Positions 43,845 to 56,683 of a DNA stretch of 64,000 bases are shown here, piece by piece (position 1 is the first letter of the stretch; the number at the start of each line of letters is the position of its first letter). The DNA is from Dryomyza anilis. Taxonomy: Eukaryota > Arthropoda > Insecta > Diptera > Dryomyzidae. The notes beneath the pieces were generated by a model that was not told the DNA's origin, did no database searches, and saw only the letters and a program-made list of their open reading frames with translations. The stretch spans positions 123,517,593-123,581,592 of the forward strand of contig OX638130.1 in NCBI GenBank assembly GCA_951804985.1, given 5' to 3'. Position numbers and translations under genes: made by a program.

Positions 43845-45610
43845 TTTTTACTAAAAATCAAAATTTTTACTAAAAATCAATAATACTAAATATCAATATT
43901 TTTACTAAAAATCAAATTTTTAATAAAATCAAAAATTTTACATATATCAAAATTTTACATATATCAAAATTTTTAATAAAAATCAAAATTTTTACTAAAA
44001 AATTCAACATTTTTAGTACAAAACAAAATTTTGACTAAAAATCAAAATTTTAACTAAAAATTTTACAAAAAATCAAAATTTTTATTAAAAATCAAAATTT
44101 TACTAAAACCAAATTTTTTACTAAAATCAAAATTTTTACTAAAAAATCAAAATTTTTACTAAAAATCAAAATGTTTACTAAAAATTCAAATATTTACTGA
44201 AAATCAAAATTTTTACTATAAAACAAAATTTTTACTAAAAATCAAAATTTGTACTAAAAATCAAAATTTTTATTAAAAATCAAAATTTTTACTAAAAATC
44301 AAAATTTTTATTAAAAATCAAAATTTGTACTAAAAATCAAAATTTTTACTAAAAATATTTTTTTTACTAAAATTCAAAATATTTACTAAAAATCAAAATT
44401 TTTAATAATAATCAAAATTTTTAATAAAAATCAAAATTTTTACTAAAAAAACAAAATTTTTACTAAAAATAAAAATTTTTACTAAAAATCAAATATTTAC
44501 TGAAAATCAAAATTTTTACTATAAATCAAAATTTTTACTAAAAATACAAATTTTTACTAAAAATCAAAATTTTTACTAAAAATATTTTTTTTACTAAAAT
44601 TCAAAATATTTACTAAAAATCAAAATTTTTAATAATAATCAAAATTTTTAATAAAAATCAAAATTTTTATTAAAAATCAAAATTTGTACTAAAAATCAAA
44701 ATTTTTACTAAAAATATTTTTTTTACTAAAATTCAAAATATTTACTAAAAATCAAAATTTTTAATAATAATCAAAATTTTTAATAAAAATCAAAATTTTT
44801 ACTAAAAAATCAAAATTTTTACTAAAAATCCAAATTTTTACTATAAATCAAAATATTTACTAAAAATCAAAATTAATACTAAAAATCAATATTTTTACTA
44901 AAAATCAAATTTTTAATAAAATCAAAAATAATACTTATATCAAAATTTTTAATAAAAATCAAAATTTTTACTAAAAAATTCAAAATTTTTAGTATAAAAC
45001 AAAAATTTGAATAAAAATCAAAATTTTACTAAAAATTTTACAAAAAATCAAAATTTTACTAAGACCAAAATTTTTACTAAAAGCAAAATTTTTACTAAAA
45101 AATCAAAATTTTTACTAAAAATCAAAATTTTTACTAAAAATCAAAATTTTTACTAAAAATCCAAATATTTACTGAAAATCAAAATTTTTACTATAAATCA
45201 AAATTTTTACTAAAAATACAAATTTTTACTAAAAATCAAAATTTGTACTAAAAATCAAAATTTTTACTAAAAATATTTTTTTTTACTAAAATTCAAAATA
45301 TTTACTAAAAATCAAAATTTTTAATAATAATCAAAATTTTTAATAAAAATCAAAATTTTTAATAAATCAAAACTTTTACAAAAATCGAAATTTTTACTAA
45401 AAATCAAAATTTTTACTAAAAATCAAAATTTTAACTAAAAAATCAAAATTTTAACTAAAAAAATCAAAATTTTTACTTAAAATATTTTTTTTTTTACTAA
45501 AAATCAAAATTTTTAATAATAATCAAAATTTTTAATTAAAATCAAAATTTTTAATATAATCAAAACTTTTACAAAAATTGAAATTTTTACTAAAAATCAA
45601 AAATTTTCTC
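43845..45610 (-). repeat. 19-bp minisatellite array C, about 1.8 kb
   Basis: Unit caaaatttttactaaaaat on the plus strand, that is atttttagtaaaaattttg on the minus strand. The core and period match arrays A and B in inverted orientation. A longer block of roughly 110-230 bp (with aaaaatattttttttacta and aataataatcaaaattttta) is repeated several times between 44340 and 44800 and again near 45260, so there is higher-order structure. Confidence 0.9.
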
Positions 45611-46960
45611 AAAATCTGTACTTTCACTCAAATTTATTATATATTTTCTTTTAAAGTTAAAATTTCCACTCAAAAACAAAATTTGCTCCAAAAATCAAAA
45701 AAAAACAATTCGTATTAAAAAAATTAATCAAAAAAAAAATAATCTTCTTTAATAAGTACTCAAAATCAAACTTTTTCACAAAATCAAAATTTTCTCTCAA
45801 ATTCAAAATTTTCTCTAAAAATAAAAATGATCACAAAAAATCAGTTTTTATTAAAAAAAAAAATTAAAAAAAAAAATTTTTTTTTAGTTTTAGCTGTCAA
45901 ATGCTTTTTATTTATTATTTCACTAAAAATCTAAAATTATTAAAATAATAATAAAATTTTAGTTTTAATTTTCAGTTTCAATTTTTTATTATATATATCA
46001 CCAACTTGAAAATGTTTGCTGGGTTATCTACAACCTTTTCTAAAACACACTCACAACACATACGTGTAACGATAATACAAACAATAAAAATGATAAAAAA
46101 ATTAGCATGCCTGTTATTATCCTAAATAAACGTGTGGGCGCCACGCTTATCAAAATTTGTGTGCGTCGCATTTTACTTCATATTTTAACAACACTTAATT
46201 TGTTGACTTTGTGCTTTGTTTAATTTAAGTGTGTGCGAAAGCGTGTATTTTTTTCCTACTCCTAACACACACACACATACACATTTAAATATGGCAACAC
46301 ATTTGCACGCATTTATTTGCTCATTTCCGCTTAAAAAGCATTTGAAAATGAGCATCCGACAGAACAATGAGCGAACGAATGAACGAATGAACGAACGAGC
46401 GAGCGAGCAAAGGAACCCACAGACTAATTAGTCATTCAAGTATTATGCGGTGCTAATGCTTTTGACGCGTTGGCTGACACACTTACACACGTTCGCGCAA
46501 AAGGACCTACACACACATACATTAACACATATGAAGTGTACAATTATGATTTATGATTTAGGTGGATTTTATTTATGGAACTGCAAATTATTTTTAGAAC
46601 ATTATTGTTGTGAACTACAATAAACACGCAGTTCTAAAATATGTTTACCACAAATATAAAATTGATTTAAAAAGAATAATATATGTTTATTAATGTTACA
46701 GACATTTTCTATTTTTCCTTTCTATATTGGTTTGTAGCAATCATACTATATTAACTGAGAACATATTTTTTTACCTACAAAGAGAGTTGTAATTTTTTAT
46801 ATATATATCAATCAATGATTTGTTAAATATAATTATGATTACCACAAAATGTTTATATATTTAAACATTTTGGTGTTTAGCTTATACAAACATATCTTTG
46901 TTGTATAAATAAAACTAACCAATTATATTTTATTCAAATACATTATTTTAAGTGTATTGT
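45611..46960. other. Non-coding sequence
   Basis: AT-rich, with (CA)n near 46266 and (GAAC)n/(GAGC)n near 46370-46410. No supported gene. Confidence 0.5.
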
Positions 46961-46963
46961 TTA

Positions 46964-48211
46964 ATAAAACGGTTTTGGATATCAATGAAATTCTTTATTC
47001 CTGTAAAAGTACGTTCGATACCATTATGTATGGAACTCGATTTCTTTTGCATGGCCACCACGGGCACGCTTGCAGAAGTCCAGACGATGAAACCAATTTT
47101 CGACGGTTTTCAAGCATAAATCGGCCGATACTGCTGCAATTTCACGTTCGATATTCGTACGAAGTTCATCAATCGTCGCTGGCTTGTTGGCATAGACCAT
47201 AGACTTGACGTAGCCCCACAGGAAATAGTCTAACGGCGTAAAATCGCACGACCGAGGCGGCCAATCGACTGGACCATTTCGTGAGATAACACGTTCTCCA
47301 AACTTGGTTTCCAATAAATTGATTGTGGCATTCGCTGTGTGGCTTGTGGCGCCGTCCTGTTGGAACCACATGTCCTCCAAGTCCATATCATCCAATTGGG
47401 GCCAAAAATATTCGGTTATCATTGAACGGTAGCGATTCTCATTCACAGTAACGTACCGGTCTTGATCATCACGGAAGAAGTATGGCCCAATGACGCCGCC
47501 GGCACATAAACCGCACCAAACCGTAATTTTTTCGGGATGCAATGATGACTCATGGAGTACGTGTGGATTGCTGTCTGACCAATAACGCATATTTTGTTTA
47601 TTGACGAAGCCATTCAGCCAGAAATGAGCCTCATCGCTGAATATGATTTTCGATGAAAATCCGAATCATTTTCAAGTTGTTGCTCAGCCCAATTCACGAA
47701 CATACGACGCTTCTGGTGGTCAAGCGGTGGTTCTTGCGTCAATTTGATTTTGTAAGGATGTAGGCCAAGATCTTTTCGCAAAATTCGCCACAAAGACGTC
47801 ACACAGATGTCCAACGACGTGTGAGAGATACATTTGGGCTTTCTTCAACTGAAGCCTCAGCGGCAGCAATATTCTCGACACTACGGGCACTTCTTTGTCT
47901 CACTGGCACGGGAACATTTTGTACTATGCCTGTGGATTCAAATTTTTCCACTAGACGCTCAATTGTTGATCTGCTAGGACGATTATGACGACCATAAATT
48001 GGACGTAGCGCTCTTAACGTTAAGGCCACTGACTCCGAATTTCGGTAGTACATTTTAATAATTTCGACTCGTTGTTGGCTCGTATATCTTTCCATCATGA
48101 AATGGCAAACCTTACTAAAGAGAAATGTTAAAAGAACGGCAAAAAATATGGTGTCGTTTGCTGTCCCTGTCCCTCTACTTTTGTAGCGTCCCTGTTGAAA
48201 AACTTTTTATA
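46964..48211 (-). mobile_element. DD41D mariner (rosa-like) element, ends tentative
   Basis: A single broken transposase fills most of this span. For ends, ataaaacggtttt at 46964 and, on the minus strand, tataaaaagttttt ending near 48211 are roughly similar and TA-flanked. The match is imperfect, so the ends are a suggestion only. rosa-type DD41D elements are known from flies. Confidence 0.55.
47024..48098 (-). pseudogene. DD41D mariner transposase with two frameshifts
   Basis: This would excise and insert its element at TA. The N-terminal part (48098-47799; MMERYTSQQRVEIIKMYY) carries the helix-turn-helix domain. The middle (47814-47614; VTSLWRILRKDLGLHPYK) links to the catalytic part (47590-47024). 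FSDEAHFWLNG with the first Asp lies in the gap between frames near 47640-47610. The second Asp is in WFQQDGATSH and the third in DFTPLDYFLW, 42 residues later, hence DD41D. Small deletions near 47805 and 47655 cause the frame changes. Otherwise it is almost full length with all catalytic Asp codons kept. Confidence 0.9.
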
Positions 48212-50208
48212 CCTTTGGAGCTCATAATATAACATAATTATAATTGTCTGTTAAATTTTGTATAAACAGTATTGTAATGAAATTTTAACAGATTGCAATG
48301 AGTTCTAAATAATATATAGTTTATTTACAAATACACAGAAACATTTTTATGATTTCACTTCAAGCAGTGTATGTTCATTTAGAAACCAACATAATACATA
48401 ATATTAGGAACAACAAAACAAAGAATTTTTGAATTTTACAAGTTTTCAGCTAAATATAAATGTGTTTACAAATAACATATTTTAGTTCAAAGTTCGTATA
48501 TTTGCACTTAAACATTTTGCTTATTAATATATATTGCTTATTAATATATAATTAAACCTAATTATACATAGTTTCGGAAAGAATTTTGTATTTATTTAAA
48601 ACTCGAGAAAATTTTGTATTCTCTCTTAAATAAATTTTTTGTAAAAGATTATAACAAATGCATTTTTTTGATGATGAAATTAGAAGTAAGACTAAATTGG
48701 CAAACTTTACCCTTCAGTCTGACTATTCAAAGACATCACAGTCGTTTAAGTCTTGCTTACACTTGTACCACACATGAATAGAATGCGGTAAAAATATGAA
48801 CAATTTCTACAGTTGCTGGGGTTTTTTAAACTTCCAAAAATTGTAGTACGTTTACTGTGTATGCGCAATTCGAGCTGATTAAAATTATGTTTAAATATAA
48901 ACAAAAATGAAATCGTAGGTAGAAAATGTTAATCAACGAAGTTTAAATAATTCGAAAACTTACCAAACGCAAGACGAACGTTACAGTCATAATTCTATTT
49001 AAATTAGTTTTAATTTTCTGAATGTTTTGAAACAAAATTATGGTTAAATAAACTGGTTTTCCTGATAAGCATAATTATGTTTAACTGCAATTAAATGTAT
49101 ATATGGTAATTTATAATTACATTGATGCATATTCCAACATGTTCCTTTGTTTTTACTACATCTTTGTAGTTCATCAACTTCATTAGTGAAAACTAAATAA
49201 TATGAAATAGAAAAAATACATTGTTTTGCACTGTGCTATTTATTAAATTTAATTTAGATGTTCTCTAACATTAATCATAAATCCAACTTACAGAGAACCA
49301 CTTCACAAAACCATTAACCGCTGAATATTGATAAACGAGTCTGGTTAATTAACAAATGTTCTTGTAAAAAGGAAAACAACAAATTTAATGATATTATCAA
49401 AAAAAGCTGCAATGTTTGATGATTGAGATAGTTCAACGAGAATCAACTTAGCCCATCAGCAAAACAAGAATACAGACATTACCAATAGTATAGACAGTAT
49501 TGGAAGCAACAACAATAACAACAATAGTATCTGTTAACATGAACACAAAAACCAACACCAAGCAACAATGAGCAATTAACAACGACAACAATCGCAGCAA
49601 AGCGATATTCATAAGGACCCAATAGGTACAATTATGGTTTATACCACAATCACGCGATATAGTTTCATTGTAAGGTATTGGAATATTATTTATTATTTTA
49701 TTATGAAATTCTAAAAATTTTGAAATAAAAAATAATTCAACACTCATAAAAATATACTATGAAATCAATAGTTTTATGTTATTAAAATTAGTCAATAGCA
49801 TAAATTATGTTCTTAAACCATTAAATACTAAAAATACTATTATATTGTTTTTGTGTTTATATAAAAATATTTATTTTTTGTATCATTAACTGTCCAATTT
49901 ACCAATTTTAATAGAATTTTTTCTGAGTATACACATTTATATTACTACTATGAATAATTTATAATATTAATATGATTTAATTTTGAAATTATAATTGCTC
50001 ATAATAAGGAAAAAACAATTTCCGAATATGGAAATGAATTATATAAATATTTTAAATTTGTGAAAATTAAACAAATTAAATTTAAACCAGAATTTTATAG
50101 TATTTTACAAATATGTTTGCAAATATGTACTTGTGTACAAACGTCAAAAATATAAAAAATGCAGAAAATAAATAAACATAAAAAACATTATTATAATTAT
50201 TTTTTATA
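48212..50208. other. Non-coding sequence
   Basis: AT-rich. A 99-residue hydrophobic minus-strand frame (49448-49747) overlaps a CAACAA-rich patch and has no recognised motif. Confidence 0.45.
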
Positions 50209-51142
50209 TCAGGGGCCCGTGCTTCGCTGTGGAAGTTTTTATTGGTTTTATAAATGTAGTAACCAAATAATAAGTTTCCGCCAAAACAACTTTTCTCAAA
50301 GATAATTCAGACAGTAGAATATTTCGCCGTAGAATTCTTCCCAGTAAAAATCTTCGCCGTAAAATTCTTCCCCATAGAACGCTTTACCGTAGAATTCTTC
50401 CCCGTAGAGTTTTCCCAGCAGAAGTTTTAGTGTAGTTAGTTTTAATGTGGTGAGTTTTAGTGTGTTAAATTTTTAGTATAGTGAATTTTTAGTGTGGTGA
50501 GTTTTAGTGTGGTGTGTTTTAGTGTGGTGAGTTTTGGTGTGGTGAGTTTAAGTGTGGTGAATTTTTAGTGTAGTGAGTGTTAGTGTGGTGAGTTTTATTG
50601 TGGTGAGTTTTAGTGCTGTGAGTTTTAGTGTGGTGAGTTTTAGTGTGGTGAGTTTTAGTGTGGTGAGTTTTAATGTGGTGAGTTTTAGTGTGGTGAATTT
50701 TTAGTGTGGTGAGCTTTATTGTGTTTAGTTTTAGTGTGGTGAGTTTTAGTGTGGTGAATTTTTGTGTGATGAGTTTTAGTGTGGTGAATTTTTAGTGTGG
50801 TGAGTTTTAGCGTGGTGAGTTTTATTGTGGTGAGTTTTAGTGTGGTGAGTTTTAGTGTGGTGAGTTTTAGTGTGGTGAGTTTTAGTGTGGTGAATTTTAG
50901 TTTTTTGTTTCATCTTTTTAGATTGTGTATGTGCTGAGTTATGTCGTTTTGAAAGTTTAGGTTGTATGGGAGGTACCACGCCCCTTTGTCCAATTCCTCC
51001 CATATATAGCCTATGACACCCTTTCGGACTCCTTAGTATCCTGTGGCGAAATTTCAGTTAAATCGGTTCAGCGTGATGCTGGAACAAACAGACAGACCGA
51101 CAGACTGACAGACGGACCAAGAGTTTTATATATATAGATAGA
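50209..51142 (-). mobile_element. Helitron-like non-autonomous element H1
   Basis: On the minus strand it starts tctatctatatatataaaac (5' TC after A), followed by GTCTGTC repeats, then gaaccgattt and gggcgtggtacctcccatac. It ends gaagcacgggcccctga followed by T, fitting the CTRR-T rule. No terminal inverted repeats or target duplication are seen, as expected for Helitrons. The first 200 bp match element H2 at 55673. The middle is a 15-bp minisatellite followed by a gaagaattctacgg-type repeat (50330-50420). Confidence 0.7.
50425..50905 (-). repeat. 15-bp minisatellite, about 30 units
   Basis: Unit gagttttagtgtggt on the plus strand (caccacactaaaact on the minus), mostly contiguous with a few 13-16-bp variants. 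It lies inside H1. The Lys-Thr-His-His repeat peptide read from it is not a gene. Confidence 0.92.
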
Positions 51143-52687
51143 TCTATAATAATGCAGAAATTAAATACAAACTGCAAACTGTTATAATTAGAAAATTATT
51201 TATTAATACATATGTAGTAAAATCCTATCAAAATACTAAATTATTGGAAAAGCGGGAAGAATTGTCCGCTGAAAAATAGTCCGGGGAAAAATTCTTTGAA
51301 AAAGTTTTTTTTTGGTAAAGATTTTTTTTAATTTGTTTTTTGTTTAATACATTTAAAATTTTAATAAAAAAAAATTTATATATTTGCTAAGGTCACTTTA
51401 TTCAATATAGAATTTAGTAATGAAATCTAACCCTTTTTAAAATAAAAAAAATGAGAATTACATGAAAAAGGTAGTAGTAAATTTCCAAAGAATATATATT
51501 ATTATTATTTTTTTGATAATAAATGCTTTAAATTGATTTTGTGACAATTTTAGAATACAAACGAAGACACAAAATCTGATTTAAGGAATACAATTTCTTT
51601 TGTGATCTTTTTTTAAATTCTTGATACTTCAGCATTACCTACCGGGTTGTGAATGTCTATATTTTTTCGTAGTATGCGTTTGAGTATCTGTGCGCATTAC
51701 AACCACAGAACAACATGCGCCGCATGCCAACAGCAACATTTGCTGCATATCAGAAGTTGCTGCTGCTTTTCACCTCCTTTGTTGCACATGTCGATGTTGG
51801 TAATGATGATGATGATGATGTTGATGTGGTGACGGCGGCGGCGGCGGAGGCATCGACTATTTGCAAATATTTGTCGTATTTTATTTTTGGAATTTTGCCC
51901 TGTATTTTTTGGTAATTTGAACAGCATGTAAAATCATAGTGGGTCCTACCTGAAAGCCTATTTTTTTTTGTTGTATAATTGCATGTTGTTCCCTTTAAAA
52001 ACATGAATGATGTGCAGTGTTATATTTCAATAAATAATGTCAGCAACATGCATTTAATTCAAAGCGAAAATATGCGGGGTCCACAAGTCAGGCGCTGGTG
52101 TGCGGAGTAGGGCCGCATAAATATTTTCCCAATGATTGCAATAAATTTCAATAAAAACAGTGGCAAAAATAAAATTTACTACATAGACTGTAACAAATTT
52201 AAAATTGAGAGTCTGAGCAGAGTGTCTGACAAAAAAATAAAAACCAACAAATTTCAGTTGCACGCGATGTTGGCTTTATGGTAAACATCCATTTTATTGT
52301 AAAATTTCAACATATTTTTTTAAATACAATTTTTTAATATTTTTATTATTGCTTATTTTAAATGGGCAATTTGTTGTTTTTTGAGTACATATTTATTTAC
52401 TATTTTTTATCGATATATTTCATATAAATTTGTTGACGATGATTGGTGTCAATAAATTTGTGAATGACTTTTATGATTCATTAGCAAAAATGGCAGTCGA
52501 AAGTTGAGTGCCATCGTTTTATTTTTTAATGGTTCTTTAATTGAATTATAATATAGGGCATTTTAAGCATGAGGCATTGCACACTATTTTAACAACAATA
52601 AAAAATTATATTGAGATTTTACCTCTTTGATTTTATCCAAATTAAAGCAACTGATTAAGTGTTTCTCCGGAGATACCCTTACCTTTA
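51143..52687. other. Non-coding sequence
   Basis: 51240-51300 has gggaagaattgtccgctg-type words. 51806-51850 is a (GAT)n then (GGC)n tract that opens frames on both strands. No gene supported. Confidence 0.45.
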
Positions 52688-52836
52688 CATTGGCATTGTT
52701 TTACCCTCGTAGGTTTGGCACTTCCACGAGGTAAAGCAGTGTGGAAAAATGTTTTCTATGAAAGATGTTACTAGCCCCAGTTCAGGTTTGATCATGGGTT
52801 ATTTCGGTTCGCAGTCCAACGCACCAGAGCTACCAT
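52688..52836 (-). repeat. Degenerate tRNA-derived SINE
   Basis: Matches the 5' half of the 4561 SINE in minus orientation: gttttaccctcgtaggt, tttctatgaaagatgtta, ctagccccagttcagg, cgcagtccaacgca and gagctac. The A-box region has lost several bases. Confidence 0.8.
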
Positions 52837-52989
52837 AATTTTAAAATCTTATATTTTTCACGATGTAGTTCTTACCCAATATTATTGAAATTGAAAAGCT
52901 CATTTGATCAAATTGAAACAATGGTGCTTTCCGATTTAGGGGTTTTTTAAATAATCATTTTTGGGTTGTATGCAAATTATGTAAATTGC

Positions 52990-53770
52990 ACGTTTTGGAA
53001 ATGAGTTCCTCAATTATTCCCCAAGACAATTCTTTTCCGATGCTGTACGAGACCATTCTTTTTAGACAATTCTTCATCGAACAATTATGAAATGAAAATT
53101 ATTCACTGAGACATTTCTTTCACGAAACAATTCTATTCAAGCAGAATTATTCCACGTACATTTCCGAACAACTATTTCGTGATACAATTTTTCCCGTAGA
53201 CATATTTTTCCAATAAAAAACCTACTGCACCTAGTACATTTTCTTCAAAAACCATCATTGCATGGATAATTATTTCCGAAAAAATATTAATTGGAAGTTA
53301 CTCTATTTCCCGCAACATTTCTTTCTTTTGTAATTATTATCCCGTACAAAACTTAAATTAAATTCCCCGTTCCTTACCAGGACAATTCTTTCCCGAACAA
53401 TAAATTTTCGGGATGTTTATTCGAGAAAAATTGTTTACTGAACAATTCCTCGTTTCCCGATAATCCTGCCGCCATAATTCGTAACCAACACCTTACCAGA
53501 AAAGACTATCTTTTGATACTCTTTTTCCGGAATATTTTTCATTTTTCCCGGAACAATTCTCTCGCAAATCCTCATTTTCCCCAGACAAATATACTTTACA
53601 GAGACAATTTTCCAATCAAATTTACCGAATATTTTTTTCTGGATTATGCATATTTTTTCCTGACGCAGACAAATCTTTCTCGGACAATTCTTCCGTATAA
53701 ACTTTTCCCGGACTTCTTACCAGATATAATATTTCTTCGAGACCTTAAATTCCGTAATTCAAAATCTGTT
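52990..53770. repeat. Decayed GACAATTCTTTCCCG-type array
   Basis: Words such as gacaattcttttccga, gaacaattatga, gaacaattctattcaag, ggacaattctttcccg and ggacaattcttccg recur about every 15-30 bases over 780 bp. Open frames through it have no recognised domain. Confidence 0.6.
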
Positions 53771-54116
53771 CTACACCGAAAAAAAAAAACGTAAATATAG
53801 CAAAAATATTAATTGCATGTCATGTCCAGCAATGATATTTAGTTATTTTTTATATCGACGTTGTAGAACGAAAAGTCACCAAATACATTTTTAAAATTCC
53901 AAATATTCATTTACAAAAACCTTTATATATCCGTCAATTAATAATCGATGGTCTAACTTTAACCACATGATTACATAATGAAAATCTAACAACTGGTGTT
54001 TCAACATTAAAAATGCATCAATTAATTTTTATAATATTAAGAAACAAACTCGAAATTTAAGTTTTTCATAAAAATGTATTTTGTGAATTTTCGTTCTTCA
54101 ACGAAGATATAATATA

Positions 54117-54119
54117 TAA

Positions 54120-54166
<47 letters not shown>

Positions 54167-54170
54167 ACAA
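54117..54170. repeat. (AAAT)n microsatellite
   Basis: About twelve uninterrupted taaa units. Confidence 0.95.
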
Positions 54171-54370
54171 ATACAAAAAATATTTTTTACTCACACTAAT
54201 TTAAGCAAAAACACAAACCATATTAAGCGAATATACACACCACCAGTGCGTCGCGAAACAGCTATTGCCAAAAAATGCGATTGTTAATATGAAAATGTGT
54301 ACACTAATGCAATTAATAATTTAGTCAGCGCACTTTCAGCAAAAATGTAATTGTATTGATGTACATTTTT

Positions 54371-55004
54371 GGTTATATTTACGAATTATATTGAACTGTG
54401 TATATTGGATAAGATTTGTGGCAGCTTAGTACATTAAACAACATAAACTTCATTTTTAATGTTGAAAATCATATGTTATGAAAATCTATGAATTGATTTA
54501 TATTGACAACTCTCCCATGAAATAATTAATAGAATATCTGAAGAAGAAGATAGTCATTTTATGTATCTCCATCTTTAAACACATCACAAACTCATTCTGT
54601 CTCTGCATTGAAATCTAAAGCGAAAAGAATTAGTAACAGATAGTATTAGCAACAATACTTTTATTTACTAATTAAATTTGTATTTTGTAATAATATAAAG
54701 TGTGTAATGTGATTGACACAAACATCAAATATTTGATCTTCGAAGACATCGTAAACACATTATTTCTCTGTGTTGAAACAAAAATAGAGTTAAAAGTTTC
54801 CACAATTATTAAATGCTTATTAAAATTTCTAATTGAACCAAATTCTTCAATTGAAGACCAGTTCAGTGATTGGTCTAAAGCTCTGCATGAGGTGATAAGG
54901 CACCACTTCCTTTGACAACATCATGTTAAAATTGTCGGTTGGTTTCATATGACAGGACTGATTCATAATATTTTCCCATAGGGATGCAAAGCATATGTAA
55001 TCAT
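54371..55004 (+). repeat. 634-bp tandem duplication, unit 1
   Basis: Starts ggttatatttacgaattata and ends gcatatgtaatcat. The next 634 bp (55005-55638) reads identically as far as I can follow it, to within the last base. It contains a 71-residue open frame (54700-54915, MCNVIDTNIKYLIF...) that is repeated exactly at 55334-55549 and resembles nothing I know. Confidence 0.93.
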
Positions 55005-55638
55005 GGTTATATTTACGAATTATATTGAACTGTGTATATTGGATAAGATTTGTGGCAGCTTAGTACATTAAACAACATAAACTTCATTTTTAATGTTGAA
55101 AATCATATGTTATGAAAATCTATGAATTGATTTATATTGACAACTCTCCCATGAAATAATTAATAGAATATCTGAAGAAGAAGATAGTCATTTTATGTAT
55201 CTCCATCTTTAAACACATCACAAACTCATTCTGTCTCTGCATTGAAATCTAAAGCGAAAAGAATTAGTAACAGATAGTATTAGCAACAATACTTTTATTT
55301 ACTAATTAAATTTGTATTTTGTAATAATATAAAGTGTGTAATGTGATTGACACAAACATCAAATATTTGATCTTCGAAGACATCGTAAACACATTATTTC
55401 TCTGTGTTGAAACAAAAATAGAGTTAAAAGTTTCCACAATTATTAAATGCTTATTAAAATTTCTAATTGAACCAAATTCTTCAATTGAAGACCAGTTCAG
55501 TGATTGGTCTAAAGCTCTGCATGAGGTGATAAGGCACCACTTCCTTTGACAACATCATGTTAAAATTGTCGGTTGGTTTCATATGACAGGACTGATTCAT
55601 AATATTTTCCCATAGGGATGCAAAGCATATGTAATCAC
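55005..55638 (+). repeat. 634-bp tandem duplication, unit 2
   Basis: Direct head-to-tail copy of 54371-55004. Identity ends at 55637, where unit 1 has tcat and unit 2 tcac. Either a very recent duplication or an assembly error. Confidence 0.93.
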
Positions 55639-55909
55639 TATTAGACGAAATTGAAACAATTAATGTTAAACTTCTAAATATATATATATGATACTCTTGG
55701 TCCGTTTGTCAGTTAGACTGTTTGTTCCAGTATCAAATTTAAACCGCTGAAGCGATTTGGCTGAATTTTTGCACGAAGATACTATGGAGTCCGAAGGGTG
55801 ACATAGGTTATATATGGGCGGGATTAGAGCGTGGCATCTTCCATACAGCTTAAACTTTCAAAACGATATAACTCGGCACTTACACCAGCTACGAACATGA
55901 CACCAAAAA

Positions 55910-56660
55910 CTCAAATACAAAAAATATTACAAAAGCAAAAACACAAAATTAAAAACATAAATACAAAAGTAAAACCACAAAACAAAAGCAAAAAGTTAAA
56001 AAAAAACTAATAAAAAAAATTAACACAAAAAGCAAAAACAAAGAATAGAAGCAAATACACAAAAACAAAAGCAAAATCACAAAAACAAACGCGAAAACAA
56101 AAAAACATAAACAGAAAAACGAAAGCAAAAGCAAAAGTAAAAACACAAAAGCAAAAACACAAACACAAAATAAAGTACGCAAGAAATATCAAAAATACTA
56201 CAACCAAAAAACACAATTTAAAAAAAAATTAAAACGAAAAAACAAAAATAAAAATACGCAAAAAATATCAAAAATTAAATATCCGAAAAATAAAATTTAA
56301 AAAAAATATTAAAACACAAAAACAAAAGCAAAAAACAAATCAACAAAAAGTCAATTTCAAAATCAAAAGCAAGAACAAAAGTAATTAAATAAAAAAAACA
56401 TGCAAAAAGGGAAAATCAAAAGAATAGGAAAATCAAAAAACGGGAAAAATAAAAACAACGGGAAAAACAAAAATAAAAGTACGAAAAAAATACCAAAAAT
56501 TAAATATCCACAAAATAAAATTAAAAAAAAAATTAAAACACAAAAACAAAAGCAAAAAACAAATCCACAAAAAATTAAAGCAAACACCAAAAGTCAATTT
56601 CAAAATCAAAAGCAAGAACAAAAGTAATTAAATAAAAAAAACATGCAAAAAGGAAAAATC
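55910..56660. repeat. A-rich CAAAAGCAAAAACA minisatellite
   Basis: Imperfect repeats of acaaaaacaaaagcaaaaa-type words. Around 56230 and 56490 a longer block with tataccaaaaattaaatatcc-like sequence is duplicated. Leu/Phe/Cys frames on the minus strand and Lys/Gln frames on the plus strand are products of the repeat. Confidence 0.85.
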
Positions 56661-56683
56661 AAAAGAAAAGAGTTAGGATTATT

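Noticed and set aside
46964..48211. Firm TIRs for the DD41D element
   Set aside because: The best end pairing has several mismatches, so it is given only as a suggestion.
50776..51003. Histidine-repeat protein (Lys-Thr-His-His)
   Set aside because: It is the translation of the 15-bp minisatellite in H1.
54700..55549. Pair of paralogous 71-residue genes
   Set aside because: Identity is the same inside and outside the frame across the whole 634-bp duplication, so there is no sign of coding constraint.
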